Of a stretch of DNA of 64,000 bases, positions 33,170 to 44,307 are shown one piece after another. Source of the stretch: Petaurus breviceps papuanus (taxonomy: Eukaryota; Chordata; Mammalia; Diprotodontia; Petauridae); assembly GCA_028583685.1 (NCBI GenBank), contig JAMXIF010000043.1:5821408-5885407 (forward strand), given 5' to 3'. How positions within the stretch are numbered: position 1 is the stretch's first letter; the number at the start of each line of letters is the position of its first letter. The notes under the pieces were generated by a model. That model saw nothing but the letters and a program-made list of their open reading frames with translations, had not been told where the DNA came from and searched no databases. The translations under genes and the position numbers were made by a program.

Positions 33170-33352
33170 CATTAAAAACAGTTACTTTGGCTCTTTTGTC
33201 AGAAGACCTGGGTTTAAATACCACATCTGGTGCTTACTACCTGTGTAACTTGGTTAAGTCCATAGGCCTTGGTTTCCTCATCTTTAAAATGAAGGGCTTG
33301 TATTATATGACTTTTGAGGTCTGTTATAACTCTACATGTATGATCTTATAAT
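33170..33352 (+). repeat. MIR-type CORE-SINE
   Basis: 'AGAAGACCTGGGTTTAAATA', 'TGCTTACTACCTGTGTAACT', 'TTGGTTTCCTCATCTTTAAA', 'GAGGTCTGTTATAACTCTA'. Most of the element is present. Confidence 0.75.
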
Positions 33353-33995
33353 CACATTATTTCTTCTTCATATTTTATAGTCAATAAAGAGCTAACAACA
33401 ACAAGAACATTCTGAACCTGATGTAAAAATAAGTGGAATAATAAAATATCAGTATCCAAAATACTGGATTCCATATTCATCTTGTGGGAGGGCAAGAGCA
33501 TAAGCCATAATTTTCCCTGGACCTATTCCACAAGCCTGACACCAATCATAAGACTGATAAACTAACTCATCTGGTACAAGGGAGAAGGGTTTTTGTTTGT
33601 TTGTTTTTGCTTTTCACCCAGAGTATCTTGGGTAAAACTCCTGAAATCATAAGGTGGAGGAGATTTTGTCCTATTTTGTTGTGGCCTAAAGTACCTCCAT
33701 GAAATAATAGGAAGGAGTTTATCTTGGCAGTTAAAAAAGGAAGTGATTTTTTTAAATTGATAAGTTTTTTCCTGAATACTATCCAAAAATTCTGGTATCT
33801 TCCAATCTCTCATAAATACCTGGGAGAGTGTATGATGATGAGCACAGAAGGGGATAGGGGAAGCAGGGAGCAGTGAGAAATGCTTTTCCTTGGTACATGT
33901 TGGCCCTGATAAGTGAATGGAGAAAGAACAGATAAGAGGAGAAAGCAAGAAACATTTATTCTCCCAGCCACCAGCATCCTAAGACAATGTGTCTT
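33353..33995. other. Unassigned sequence
   Basis: No recognised repeat. The antisense open frame 33562-33948 (128 codons) has no motif and low plausibility. Confidence 0.4.
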
Positions 33996-34013
33996 AAGAA
34001 TGAGATAAAATCT

Positions 34014-34165
34014 GGGGCTGCCTGGTGGCTCAGCTAGTAAGAGCACCAGCTCCAGCATTGGGATGACCTGGATCAAATCCCTGCTCAGATACTCAGCACC
34101 ACACCCAGAAATAACTGGTGGTGTAACCTTGAGCTAGTTACTTAACCCTGATTGCTTTAAAAAAA
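34014..34165 (+). mobile_element. Marsupial SINE, variant subfamily, perfect 18-bp target duplication
   Basis: Reads 'GGGGCTGCCTGGTGGCTCAG', 'ACTCAGCACCACACCCAGAA', 'TTACTTAACCCTGATTGC' and an A tail. The flanks AAGAATGAGATAAAATCT at 33996-34013 and 34166-34183 are identical. It shares the CACCACACCCAGAAATAACTGG block with 24460-24609. Confidence 0.95.
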
Positions 34166-34183
34166 AAGAATGAGATAAAATCT

Positions 34184-34970
34184 ATTATGTGAAAGGAAAA
34201 CACAAGACTAAGTAGTGCTCCTGGTTTTATTGAAAGCTAAAGATTTAAGGATTAGCATTTCTCTTTGTGTTTTTTTCATGGTGATTGCACATGGTGAAAG
34301 ACAAACATCTTTATCAGAACCTCCTGGTAACCATTAACTTAATGGGGATAAAGAGACCTTGAGGTATATTTAGTAAAGAGATTCAGAAAATGTTATTAGA
34401 GCCAGAACTGAATGTGTTGGGAGATAATAACAGGAATGGCCTAGATGGAAAATAATTTGTCTTTGCTACCAAACTCCTTTCCCTAATTTCCTCCTTTTTT
34501 CCTTCATTCCATCTTTCAGTACCTTCTCTCTTTCCTTCAAATCCCACATGGAGCATTGGATTTTCATATTTTTGACATGGTGAATTCCCACTTAAACTAG
34601 GATTCTCTAGGCAATCACTCAAACTATATACTTATTCATCTATCATTCCTGCCTCTGACATAGCAAAAGCAATACAATAAATGATAATCCAGTAGTAAAA
34701 TTCGCGTCAGAGCAAATGATGAAACAGAAACAAGGTAGGCAGACAAGAGTTAGAAAGGGAAAAAAAAGAACAAAACTAGAAAGGCAATCATGATATATAT
34801 ATATGTGTGTGTGTGTTCTCTGCAGGAAATGAAGAGGCTCAGAAAAACAAACAGGAAAATAAATTTGAAACACCAATGATATGAACTTTGATCCACTTTT
34901 CTCTTTTTGGTAAAGATGTGCAATGCCAAGCAAAGGCAACTTCCCAAGGTTCAAAATACCAGCATAGGTG
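34184..34970. other. Unassigned; TA/TG microsatellite at 34793-34815
   Basis: A short (TA)n(TG)n run; otherwise unrecognised. Confidence 0.4.
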
Positions 34971-34974
34971 CTCT

Positions 34975-35920
34975 CCATTTTATTCAGTGAAAATTAAGAA
35001 CAGAGAAAATTAAAATATAGCATAATTCAAAATACAGCATTCACCAAGTATAATTCAATAATCTCCAAGTACTACTCCACCCCTAGGCTGTACATTCATT
35101 TAGTCAACCACAAAGCCTCTCTTCTCAAATGGAGATTAGTTTCCAATCATAAGTAAAGTACATTCATTTGTTCAATCACAGAGCACAGAAAGGTCAAAAG
35201 TTCCCCATCCTTGGATCACAAATGAATCTACCCCAGAGTTACAACAAGTTTAAGCACAGTATTTAATACCCAAATGGAGGTCTTTTCTTCATCTTCACAC
35301 AAGGCAAGTTCTCAGCAATCTTTGTTCCTGGGGAGACAAAGCTTAGCAAGGCCACAAGATACATTGCCAGTGTCTTCATTAATTCATTCTCTGTCTGCAG
35401 AACAGTCCTAGGACCCCTGAAAACATTATCAAAACCCTCTTCCAGGATTTCTGTAAACATACAGCAAGAAAATCCTTCTTCAGGGCTTCTGAACCAACAG
35501 CAGGGTTACAAAGCCTCTGCAACAACAGGACTGTCTTTCACCAGTGGACAAACATGGCAAAACAACATCAAAACAGACAGACAGAGTACCAGCATAACAG
35601 CCATGTCTCATCAGTCCTTGGCAGCTCTGGGTGGCAGCTCTCAAAAGTCCTGGGCAATTCAAACTGGCCCTCAGCAATCTTCTCCATCTCTCTCTGCCTC
35701 CAAGGTGCTGCTTCCAAAAAAAGTTCTTCTGTCTCTCTCTTTGCTTTTGTCTCTCTAAATTTATGTCACCAGCTCCTCCCAGTTCATCACTCTCTTTTTA
35801 CGTCACCAAGTCCATCCCACAAGTGGGATTCACAAGCTCTGGGTTTTAACACAATCAATCCAAAAACCAAGCCAAATTCCATTACTATTACAAGAGGTAG
35901 TAGATTACAACAGTAGAATG
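34975..35920 (-). mobile_element. Possible LTR of an endogenous retrovirus (fossil, tentative)
   Basis: A block of distinct composition in AT-rich DNA. Read on the minus strand it has an LTR-like layout: 'GGGAGGAGCTGGTGACATAA' near the middle of the 5' part, a purine-rich stretch (GAGAGACAAAAGCAAAGAG), and an AATAAA signal near the 3' side (about 34980). No internal gene and no clear duplication were found, so it may be another kind of repeat. Confidence 0.35.
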
Positions 35921-36166
35921 GTTCTCATGCTGTCAGGCCACTGTGTTAGTTTTGCTTGGCAGTATTTATTTGTTATATAGGTGAGTTTGATAAGGAGTAT
36001 ATTTGAAATTATGTAGCATAAAAGCAAAAGACATTGATAAACCTTCAAAAGCAAGGGTAAAAATAACCTTGACAATTAATATAACATTTACTTCAATGAG
36101 GAAATTTTATATGCTTTCTGTTTGGACTTGAACCACTCCCAAATATAACAAAAGAGATGAATAGGT

Positions 36167-36333
36167 TGGGGCGGCTAGGTGGCGCAGTGAATAGATCACC
36201 AGCCCTGGATTCAGGAGGACCTGAGTTCAAAATCGGCCTCAGACACTTAACACAAAAACTATCCATGTGACCCTGGGCAAGTCACTTAACCCCAATTGCC
36301 CTCCAAAAAAAAGGAAAACAAACAAACAAACAA
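36167..36333 (+). mobile_element. Marsupial SINE, short form, perfect 17-bp target duplication
   Basis: The cleanest SINE here: 'TGGGGCGGCTAGGTGGCGCA', 'CACCAGCCCTGGATTCAGG', 'CCATGTGACCCTGGGCAAG', 'CCCCAATTGCCCTCC' and an A-rich tail with AAAC repeats. Identical flanks AAAAGAGATGAATAGGT at 36150-36166 and 36334-36350. Together with intact A-box and B-box-like parts this suggests a relatively recent insertion. Confidence 0.96.
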
Positions 36334-36361
36334 AAAAGAGATGAATAGGTGAAGATTAACA

Positions 36362-36428
36362 ATAACTATTATATTATAATATATTACATATCATAATATA
36401 TAATATATTCTATTATAATGATAACTTA
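36362..36428. repeat. AT-rich self-complementary tract
   Basis: TATTATATTATAATATATTA and following text is almost pure A/T with several overlapping palindromes. Confidence 0.7.
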
Positions 36429-36539
36429 TTATAATCCACATTCATAAAAGGTTTATAAAATACTTTCTTCCTCAAACCCTGAGATTGGCTTCATAAATAT
36501 TACTGTATCTATTTTATAGAAGAGGATGTTAAAGTTCAG

Positions 36540-36720
36540 AAAAGTTCAATAGGAGACACCTGTGGTGTAGTAGACAGTATAGTACTTAAAAGTCAAAGTA
36601 TCTGACTTTCATTTCTGGCCCTACTGTACACGACTTTGTGGGTTTCACTTTCCTCATCTGTAGAAAGATGTGGTTTGCATGGATGTTCTATCTATAAGAT
36701 TCCTTCCAGCTCTGAATATT
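36540..36720 (+). repeat. MIR-type CORE-SINE
   Basis: 'CACCTGTGGTGTAGTAGACA', 'TTCACTTTCCTCATCTGTAG', 'AAGATTCCTTCCAGCTCTGA'. Plus strand, most of the element. Confidence 0.7.
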
Positions 36721-38315
36721 TTCCTCCTATAACTTGCCTGAAGTTACCCTCTGAGTGAGTAGCAAAGGCAAGGTGAAACATCAGTAATATTGAGCAGCAA
36801 GTTATCATTCTTTCTAATGGTCCAAGTTACCTCCTGGAGGGAGAAGGAGGGGAAAGTGAGGGTGGGGACTGAGGTTCAACTGAAGAGATCATTCATATGT
36901 GGGTGTTACATTTGGATTCAGAAAATATGTGTTTGGATCACCTCATTGAAGTCATCTGGTCTGCTCAGTCTGTCAGTCAAAATGTTGGATACCAGAGGAA
37001 ACCCAAAAGAGTTGAAAAAGATCATAACTTCTTCAGATTAACTCTGATCTGACATCAATCCCAAGGAAAGAGATGGCGTGAGACTTGGGGAGAAAAAAGC
37101 ATGAGTTTTCTAAACTTCATTTACGGTATACATCAGCCCAATTTAATCAGGCTGGCCATAGAAAAAGAAGGTGGTCTGTGCTGGATTATTCAGTCTCCTG
37201 AAGACTGAAAGTCCGGCTGGGTTTATAAGAAGGATGTCGAAAGAACAGGACTGGGCTAATTGCACATGTGGGATAAGGGTTGTTCAGGAAAGAAAGTTGT
37301 CGTTCTTCTTTTGGGTAAGAAGGAAATAAACTCTCTGAAGATGTACATGGAATCAAGACAGACTGACTAGGGCTGGGGAGATATTAATTAGCTAGAATTG
37401 CCAATGATATGTTCTTAGAAGCCATGCAATATGATCACTGGTTAGAATTTTTATGGGAACACTTTTAATAACCTAAACTTTACAACTGCTATTCCTTTCC
37501 TTTAACAAATAAATGTATTAAAAACCAACCAACCAACAAATACTTTGTGATTTTCAGTGTATGATCTGGGTAAAAGGATGGAAAGTGAAATTGGAATTCA
37601 GGAGCGGGACAAGATCACATAAACATATTGGAAGCAGGTGCCTTTTAAGGGTTTTACGGTCATGACCATTTAAGAATGTTAATTACTTCTACCAAAGTAA
37701 TTTCTCAGAGTGAATTACAAGAGATGATTAATTTGGAAGTTGAAACAGGATTTCTGATCAAGAGCAGAATCCTTTTTATACTTAATCATTCTGAATTTGT
37801 AAAGAGGAATCTGTTTTCAAAGCTGCCATTCTATAAGTTAGCCTCACCTACAGAATGGCCTATGTCTAGGCCATAATTGGTCTCATAAGGAGCTAAAAAA
37901 GAACCAGTTCTCTTCAGATTGATCCTTTTTTTTCAGCACATACACACACACACACAAACACATGCAAAAAAATGCTACAAACATACTCATCCAAATATCA
38001 CAAACCTTGCCAACATACCACTACCACCACTGCTATAAAATTATTCATTATGACTATAATGTAATTTTCTTATTTGTTCAAATATTTGCTACATGTTATA
38101 GAAGTTACTTCAGGAAGACAGACCTTCATGCATTTCTCATATTGACCAGACTTGAAATATTATCACAATATTTTTTATCTTTTTTTCTAAAAGAACATAT
38201 AACTGGTTAAGCCTTCAAAACCTGCCATCCATATGACTTAAATGATATTAATCATCTTATTCTTATTTTAACTGCTCCCCCTGCAACTATAAAAGATCCC
38301 TATTTCAAGTGGGAA
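36721..38315. other. Unassigned sequence, 1.6 kb
   Basis: The longest stretch without a recognised repeat in the central part. Open frames at 36790-37041, 37676-37876 and 37962-38210 have no domain. Contains a (CA)n run at 37938-37956. It may be unique DNA. Confidence 0.4.
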
Positions 38316-38319
38316 AAAA

Positions 38320-38530
38320 GAAGCACTGATTTGGGAGTGAGGGGGCTAGATTTGGCACTGTCCCTCAAATATCTAAACGACTTTGGATAACGCTTTTTAC
38401 TTTCCTGGGGTACAGTTTCTTCTTCTGTAAATGCAACAGAGATCTTATCTGTAATTTAATTGGAATAGGAAATTGTAAAGTGAAGAAACCGATTATACCA
38501 ATGTGAGTTGGGAAGTGCTTTGTAACTTAA
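38320..38530 (+). repeat. MIR-type CORE-SINE relic
   Basis: 'CACTGATTTGGGAGTGAGG', 'GGGTACAGTTTCTTCTTCTG', 'TGTAAATGCAACAGAGATC'. Confidence 0.5.
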
Positions 38531-38539
38531 TAGTATTTT

Positions 38540-38690
38540 TAAAAAAGTTGCCTTGAATAATGAGGTTAAGGGACTTTCCTAGAGTTACTTAGCCATTGCA
38601 AGTCACAGGTAGACCTTGAACCCAAGTCTTCCTGGCTTTGAGGCAGGCTTTCTAACTGCTAAGCCATGTTGCCTCTCTATGAAAGTACAA
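38540..38690 (-). repeat. MIR-type CORE-SINE
   Basis: 'GAGGTTAAGGGACTTTCCTA', 'AGTCACAGGTAGACC', 'TTGAACCCAAGTCTTCCTGG', 'TCTAACTGCTAAGCCATGTT'. Confidence 0.75.
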
Positions 38691-39185
38691 AGTGAGATCA
38701 ATAAGGTATAAATTCTTTGAAGAATATAATTTATTCTCTAACATTATTCTTATGTAAAACAAAGATTTTAATACACTAGGATTCGATAACTACACAATGA
38801 TCTTTTCACAGGCCTCATCCATAACATAGACAATAGGGGTAGGTTTAAAAAATTATTAAGCTAATCTGCATGGAGTGTCAAATGATCAAATCTTCTTCTA
38901 TTTCTTCTGACCAGAGTTACTTCACAGCTAACTAAAGTCCCTGATCCCATTCATAACTTCAAATATAATCCTATGTAAACTGTAAATACTTATTCAATAT
39001 CTTGACTCTATCCAATTCTAGTGAAGAGTCTTTAATGTCTGAGTGATGCTAATCAGTGTACTTTATGAGCTAGATTCTCATAAATGTCTCTAGAAACCTA
39101 TAGTTACAAAGGGGTCAAAAACTCCTTAAGCATTTTACTAGCAGCCATGAAGCATATTTTAAAAGCATCCCGTCCCATAGTTATA
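38691..39185. other. Unassigned sequence
   Basis: No recognisable element. Confidence 0.4.
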
Positions 39186-39189
39186 ATTT

Positions 39190-40600
39190 TTTTAATGTTG
39201 GTCAATCTGACAACAGTGATGTTTTATGTGAGAGATGTTTTAACTTGATTTCTCTAATCAATAATGATTTGCAATATTTTTTCATATGACTTTTTATAAC
39301 TTTGGTTTCTTCTTCTGTAAACTGCCTATTCATATCCTTTTATTATATATCCTTGGAAGAATGGCTCATTTTTTAAAATAAATTTGACTCAGTTCTCTAT
39401 ATATTTGAGAAATAAAGCCTTTATCATATCAATTTACTATTTTCCCAAGTTCCTGTTTTCCTTCTGATTTTGACTGCTTTAGTGTTATATGTGTAAATTA
39501 TTTTTAATGTCATGTAGACAAAAATATCCATTTTACTTCCCTTGATCCTCTCTCTTCTCTCTTTTTGGTTATAAATTCTTCTCATTCATAGATTTAACAG
39601 GTGTGGTTTTTTTCATTCTCTATCACACTTATTTATGGTATGAACTTTTATGTCTAAATCATTTCTCCATTTTGACTTTATCTTGATAAACAGGGTAAAA
39701 TATTGGCTGTGCCCAGTTTGTGCCAAAATCCTTTCCAGTTTTCCCAGCAATTTTTGTCAAATAGGGAATTCTTACCCTCAAAAAAATTTGAATCTTTGGG
39801 TTTAGCAAACACCAGATTACAATAGTCATGTACTTCTTTGTATTTTATAGCTAATCTCTTCCACTGATACAACACAGTATTTCTAAGTCAATACCAAATT
39901 GTTTTCATAATTATAATTTTGTAACAAAGTTTGAAATTTCATAATACTAGGCCATTTTCCTTCACATTTTTTTTCATTGATGCCCTTGATATTCTTGATA
40001 TGTTTTAGATGAATTTGTTATTATTTTTTCTAACTTTATAAAATAGTTATTTGGTAGTTTGATTGATATGACACTGAATAAAAAAATTAGTTTAGGTAGA
40101 ATTGCCATTTATATTATGTGACTTAGCCTACCCATGACCAATTAACATTTCCCTTATTGCTTAGGTCTATGGTTGTGGGAAAAGTGTTTTGTAATTTTCC
40201 TTGTATAGTTCCTGAGTTTGTCTTGGCAGGTAGATTCTCAAGTACTTTACACCATGCGCAGTTATTTTGAATATAATGTCTCTTTCTTTGTCTTCTTTCA
40301 AGGTGATGATTTATGTGAGTCTATTATTTATCCTTCGATTTTTCTAAAGTTGTTAATTGTTTCAAACAGCTTTGTTTTTAGTTGATTCTCTTGGGTTTTC
40401 TAAATATATCATCATATCATCTGCAAAAAATAATAGTTTTGTTCCCTCATTTCCCCATTTTATTTCTCTAACTTATTTTTCTTGTCTTATTGCTATAGTT
40501 ACTATTTTTACTGCAATATTGAATGATAGTGGTGATAATAGACATCCATGCTTCACCCCCCGATTTTATTGGGAGAGCTTCAAGTTTATCCCCATTTTAC
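39190..40600 (-). mobile_element. L1 LINE ORF2 fragment, antisense, both ends missing
   Basis: Reading the minus strand gives L1 ORF2 text from the reverse-transcriptase palm down to the C-terminal part. Plus-strand landmarks: 'ATCATATCATCTGCAAAAAA' (complement of the active-site FADD region), 'GATAATAGACATCCATGCTT' (complement of 'KQGCPLSPLL'-side text), 'TGATTGATATGACACTGAAT', and 'AGTTCTCTATATATTTGAGA' near the ORF2 end. The frame has many stops. The 5' side ends at about 40600 (normal truncation), but the left end stops inside ORF2 at 39190 without a 3' UTR or tail, so part was lost later or by aberrant integration. Confidence 0.75.
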
Positions 40601-40639
40601 ACTCCGATTCTAAAAAGGAAGGAAACAATCTTCTATTAA

Positions 40640-40800
40640 ATTCATTTTATGCCCAGTACTTTCACAACAAACCCTGAAGGTGGAAACTATTAATATCTTC
40701 ATTTTACAGTTGAAAAACTGACAGAAAGGTTAAAGTAATTTAACCAGAGTAACTAGTCTGAAGTCAAATTTGTGCATGTCTTTCTGACTCCAGAAACAAT
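40640..40800 (-). repeat. MIR-type CORE-SINE
   Basis: 'TTATGCCCAGTACTTTCACA', 'AATATCTTCATTTTACAGTT', 'AAGTAATTTAACCAGAGTAA', 'TTTCTGACTCCAGA'. Confidence 0.65.
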
Positions 40801-41140
40801 GGCCCATCAAGTACAAAATCAAACTGTCTTTAGTGAGCTATGTGTTGACCATCCGAAATCTGGGGTAGAAAGGGTATAGAAGCTAGAAGAAAGAATTCAT
40901 CAAGGGGGTGGATATAGAGCCAACATAGTTATAGTATTTAGTATATTTGAATATTGTTACTCAATTCTGGGTTTGAATTTGAGGCTAATTCCAAGAAAGT
41001 TCTTCAATAAAGTTAGAAAGTATAGTTAGGTTACCATAATAGACAATAATTCCCCACCAAGTGAAAGTGAAAAGGGGAAGAAGGCCAAACTTAGACTTTG
41101 AAACTTTGTAGTAACCAGAGCATATGTTTTAGCCTACTTC
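40801..41140. other. Unassigned sequence
   Basis: No clear element. Confidence 0.35.
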
Positions 41141-41355
41141 AGGTGAGCAGTGCATAGAGTGCCCTGGCCTAGAGTTAGGAAAACTCATCTCCATGGGTTC
41201 AAATACAGCTTCAGACACTTACTAGCTGTGACTGTGGACAAGCCATTTAACCCTATTTGCCTCAGTTTCCTCATCTATAAAATGATCTGGAAAAGGAAAT
41301 GGCAAACCACTCCAGTATCTTTACCAAGAAACCCCCATAAGTGATCATAAAAAAG
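41141..41355 (+). mobile_element. Marsupial SINE, long form with RTE-like tail
   Basis: 'AGGTGAGCAGTGCATAGAGT', 'TTACTAGCTGTGACTGTGG', 'ATGATCTGGAAAAGGAAATG', 'CACTCCAGTATCTTTACC', 'AGTGATCATAAAAAAGTT'. The tail decays before the usual 'GACTGAACAAC'. Confidence 0.85.
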
Positions 41356-41620
41356 TTCCTCAGGTTGAGTCCTTCTCAAATTAAATGGTTAGATTCAAAT
41401 AGCTCAAATAAATAGCTCAAAGGAAACAACAACCCTGGGGCTGACTCATGAATATCACTCTGAGTCACTTCAAACTTCCTTGGTTGGATATTGAGCAACA
41501 AGACATCTCTCCTTGCATGGAGCAACCTGAGCAACCCATGTCATGTACATAAAGTAAAACTATAGCATTCCTCTGATCAAATATCTAGTAAATTTGCCAG
41601 AAAAGTTAAAAGAGGTTACC
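41356..41620. other. Unassigned sequence
   Basis: Nothing recognisable. Confidence 0.4.
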
Positions 41621-41623
41621 CGA

Positions 41624-42211
41624 TGTTATAGGAATGAAATGGAAATTTAAGATCTTCCCTGCCCCGAGGCCATTTGACAGGCTTAAGTACCTCTGGAGCC
41701 TGTGGCAGGAGGCTTCTTTTTCAGGAGATACTTAGTGATTGGGCAGTGGGTCAAGAGGGTTGTGACTTTCTCTGAGCCAGGAGAAGGCTACATAAGCCCT
41801 GATGGGAGGCTTTACTTTGGGGCTCATTTTGAGAAGTGTTGTGTGATTTGACCAGACTCTGGGATTGCTGTTGTTGAGAACACCCCACCACCCCCTTTGA
41901 AAAACCCAGATGTTGCTGCTTCCCTCTCTGGTGACTGACTAGGTATGGATGTAATGGTCAGACAGTTGGAGGCCTGTCTGCTTGAAATGTTTGTTTCTCT
42001 GTCTTGTAATTCCTGATTGTAACCTCTGTATACTCTGGAGTTCAGGATGCTGACTTTTTCCCCTGAACTAGGTAAATGACATGTTTGATTGGTTAAAGCA
42101 AGCTTGTTAACCCATTTTGAGTTGTTTTCCTTTAGAAAAGCAGATCTAGAACCTGTGTTGGCAGCCATCCTGGGGATGCTGGGATGCTTGCTGCTATACC
42201 TGATAATAACA
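41624..42211 (+). mobile_element. Possible LTR of an endogenous retrovirus (fossil, tentative)
   Basis: A 588-bp block that starts TGTTATAGG and ends GATAATAACA, so short inverted termini TGTTAT...ATAACA bound it. It has a TATA-like ACATAAG at about 41791 followed by a 'GGCTTTACTTTGGGGCTC' region, as in LTR promoters. It is more GC-rich than its surroundings. I see no matching flanking duplication and no internal region, so the call is weak. The antisense open frame at 41824-42234 shows no domain. Confidence 0.4.
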
Positions 42212-42214
42212 GCT

Positions 42215-43015
42215 TCCTTATTATAGATGTTCACTATTCAATCCCTCAGTATTCTAGAATTTTATCAAGAATTACTGGTTTTCATTAGTTTGCTAACTCT
42301 ACTTGCTTCCCCACCATCACCCCCTCTTTAAAAATTACTATTTCCAGTTTGCATCAATACTCAAATTCTCTTTGTTCTTTCAAAGAACATTGACACAAAT
42401 TCCAGAGTGATTTGGGTTTGATTGGCCAACAATAGGTCCCAGCTCTAGGCTTGGACATTGTTGGTCTCAGAGTAAATATAAAAAGCATTTTTTTTCTGTT
42501 TTGACCAGAAACCCTGAAGGTCTTCCCCTCCAAGATTGTTTTCATTGTTGTTGATGATGTTGTTTTTGTTTTACTGGGTAAAAGAGGACATTCTTTGTCA
42601 CATTTATTATCTACCCTTAATCACTAAATGGTCCTTGCCTCAATCTGAGTCCTGGTAAAGATCTTAGCTTAACGAGGCCAAGGTTTCCCACTATCATCTT
42701 GATCTATATCCTGCCACAGGACCCAGATGGCTCAGGAGGAAAAAGGGAGGCTGGTGATTTTGCACAGCCCTCCCTCCTTTAAATCCAATTTATTTGCAAA
42801 TCATGATATCACCTTTCTGATGTCATGGTATTTTTTGAGAACAATGACAAGCAATGAAAAACAGAGATTCAATCCTCACATGAACCATAGCTCCTTTAGT
42901 TCACTAGTATGCATTTTTAAAGGTCTGATGCCATAAACTATAGATTCTTAATATGTCTCTACTCATCTTGTTTTCAAATTGATTTTAGCAACACTGTTAT
43001 TTTTTCCTCTTTAGT
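42215..43015. other. Unassigned sequence
   Basis: 0.8 kb without a recognised element; small open frames have no motif. Confidence 0.4.
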
Positions 43016-43017
43016 TA

Positions 43018-43265
43018 TGTGGAGCTGAATGGTACAGTGGATAGAGAGCAGGACCTGGAATCAGAAAGATGTGTTCAAATCAGAACTCACATACTGTGTG
43101 ACCCTGGGCAAGTCACTTAACTTCTGTTTCCTCATCTGTAAAATAAAAATAATAATAGCACTTATCTTCTAGGTTTATTTTGAGGATTACTTGTGATAAT
43201 AATTGTAAAGGTCATAGCACAGTGCCAGATACATAGTAAGAGCTATAAATGTTAGCTATTATTAT
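43018..43265 (+). repeat. MIR-type CORE-SINE, essentially full length
   Basis: All parts are present: tRNA-like head 'GAATGGTACAGTGGATAGAG', 'CTGTGTGACCCTGGGCAAGT', CORE 'GTTTCCTCATCTGTAAAATA', and the L2-like end 'CACAGTGCCAGATACATAGT' with 'AAATGTTAGCTATTATTA'. Confidence 0.88.
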
Positions 43266-44037
43266 ATTACAGATTAGTTTTGGAAAGGAAAATAAAATAA
43301 GAATTGTTTCTTTTCTTTCTCTTCATAATCTATAAGCATCATTCAATACAATGTAAGCAGTGTTTTTTTATCCTTTTCCTCAATATAGCTGAATCTTTTT
43401 TAATCGTTGTTTCTTAAAGTATCACTAGTCTCAGATTGCTTTACATGTAAGTACTCTTACCACTTTCCTAAAATAATAGTACCACACTTTGCTAGTTATT
43501 CTACATTATCTACCTTTGTTTCTATTTTCCATATATGTCTTTCTTTTAAAATATGCATTGAACAATTTAGTAAATGTATAGATGCTTCACTATTCAGTCT
43601 CATTAGATAATTTTCCTCTTTGCTTCTTGCTAAAAGCATTTCCATTTGTACTTCAGAATTCAATTTTTGAGTTTTCAATACCTTTTTCATATTTTGGCTC
43701 TTATAGAGTGGGGTGTTGGTTTTTGTGTTTCCTTTCTTTGATGCTTGAAAATTTATGTCAAAATCTAGGCTGCATTGTCAACTGTACCTGATTTTCCTCT
43801 CTATAGCAATCATATTCCCCTCAAGATAGCCATGATTTCTTCTTAAGGAGGATTGTTCCTACTTAAGGTTAAGAATCAAGTTCAGAACAACAGTTTCCCC
43901 TTTTTTATTATGAACCTTAGTTGTCATATAAAATAGACCATTATCCAAAGATGGAGACTCTTGTGCAGGAATACACTAACATATATACAGAAAGTGAAAA
44001 AAAAATTAATTATACTTTTCCAATGTAAAATCTAGGT
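43266..44037. other. Unassigned sequence
   Basis: AT-rich, no recognisable element; overlapping open frames at 43407-43791 are on both strands and look like chance. Confidence 0.4.
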
Positions 44038-44307
44038 GAAAATATTCTCATCGAAATAAAAGGAGCCTTTTAAAATGATAAGTAGCATCTACCTAAAACC
44101 TTCAGCAAACGTTATATGAAAAAGGGACAAGCTAGATGCATTTCTAATAATATTCGGGGTGAAACAAAGATGTCCATTGTCACCACTGTTATTCAACATG
44201 GTACTAGAAATGTTAGCTTTAGCAATAAGAGAAGAAAAGAAATTGAAGGAATTAGAATAGGCAAAGAAAGAATCATCACTTTTTTTTGCAGATGATATGA
44301 CGATATA

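Noticed and set aside
33562-33948. 128-codon antisense open frame
   Set aside because: Low-complexity lysine/serine/proline-rich text with no motif; chance frame.
41824-42234. 136-codon antisense open frame
   Set aside because: Lies antisense to an LTR-like block and shows no known domain.
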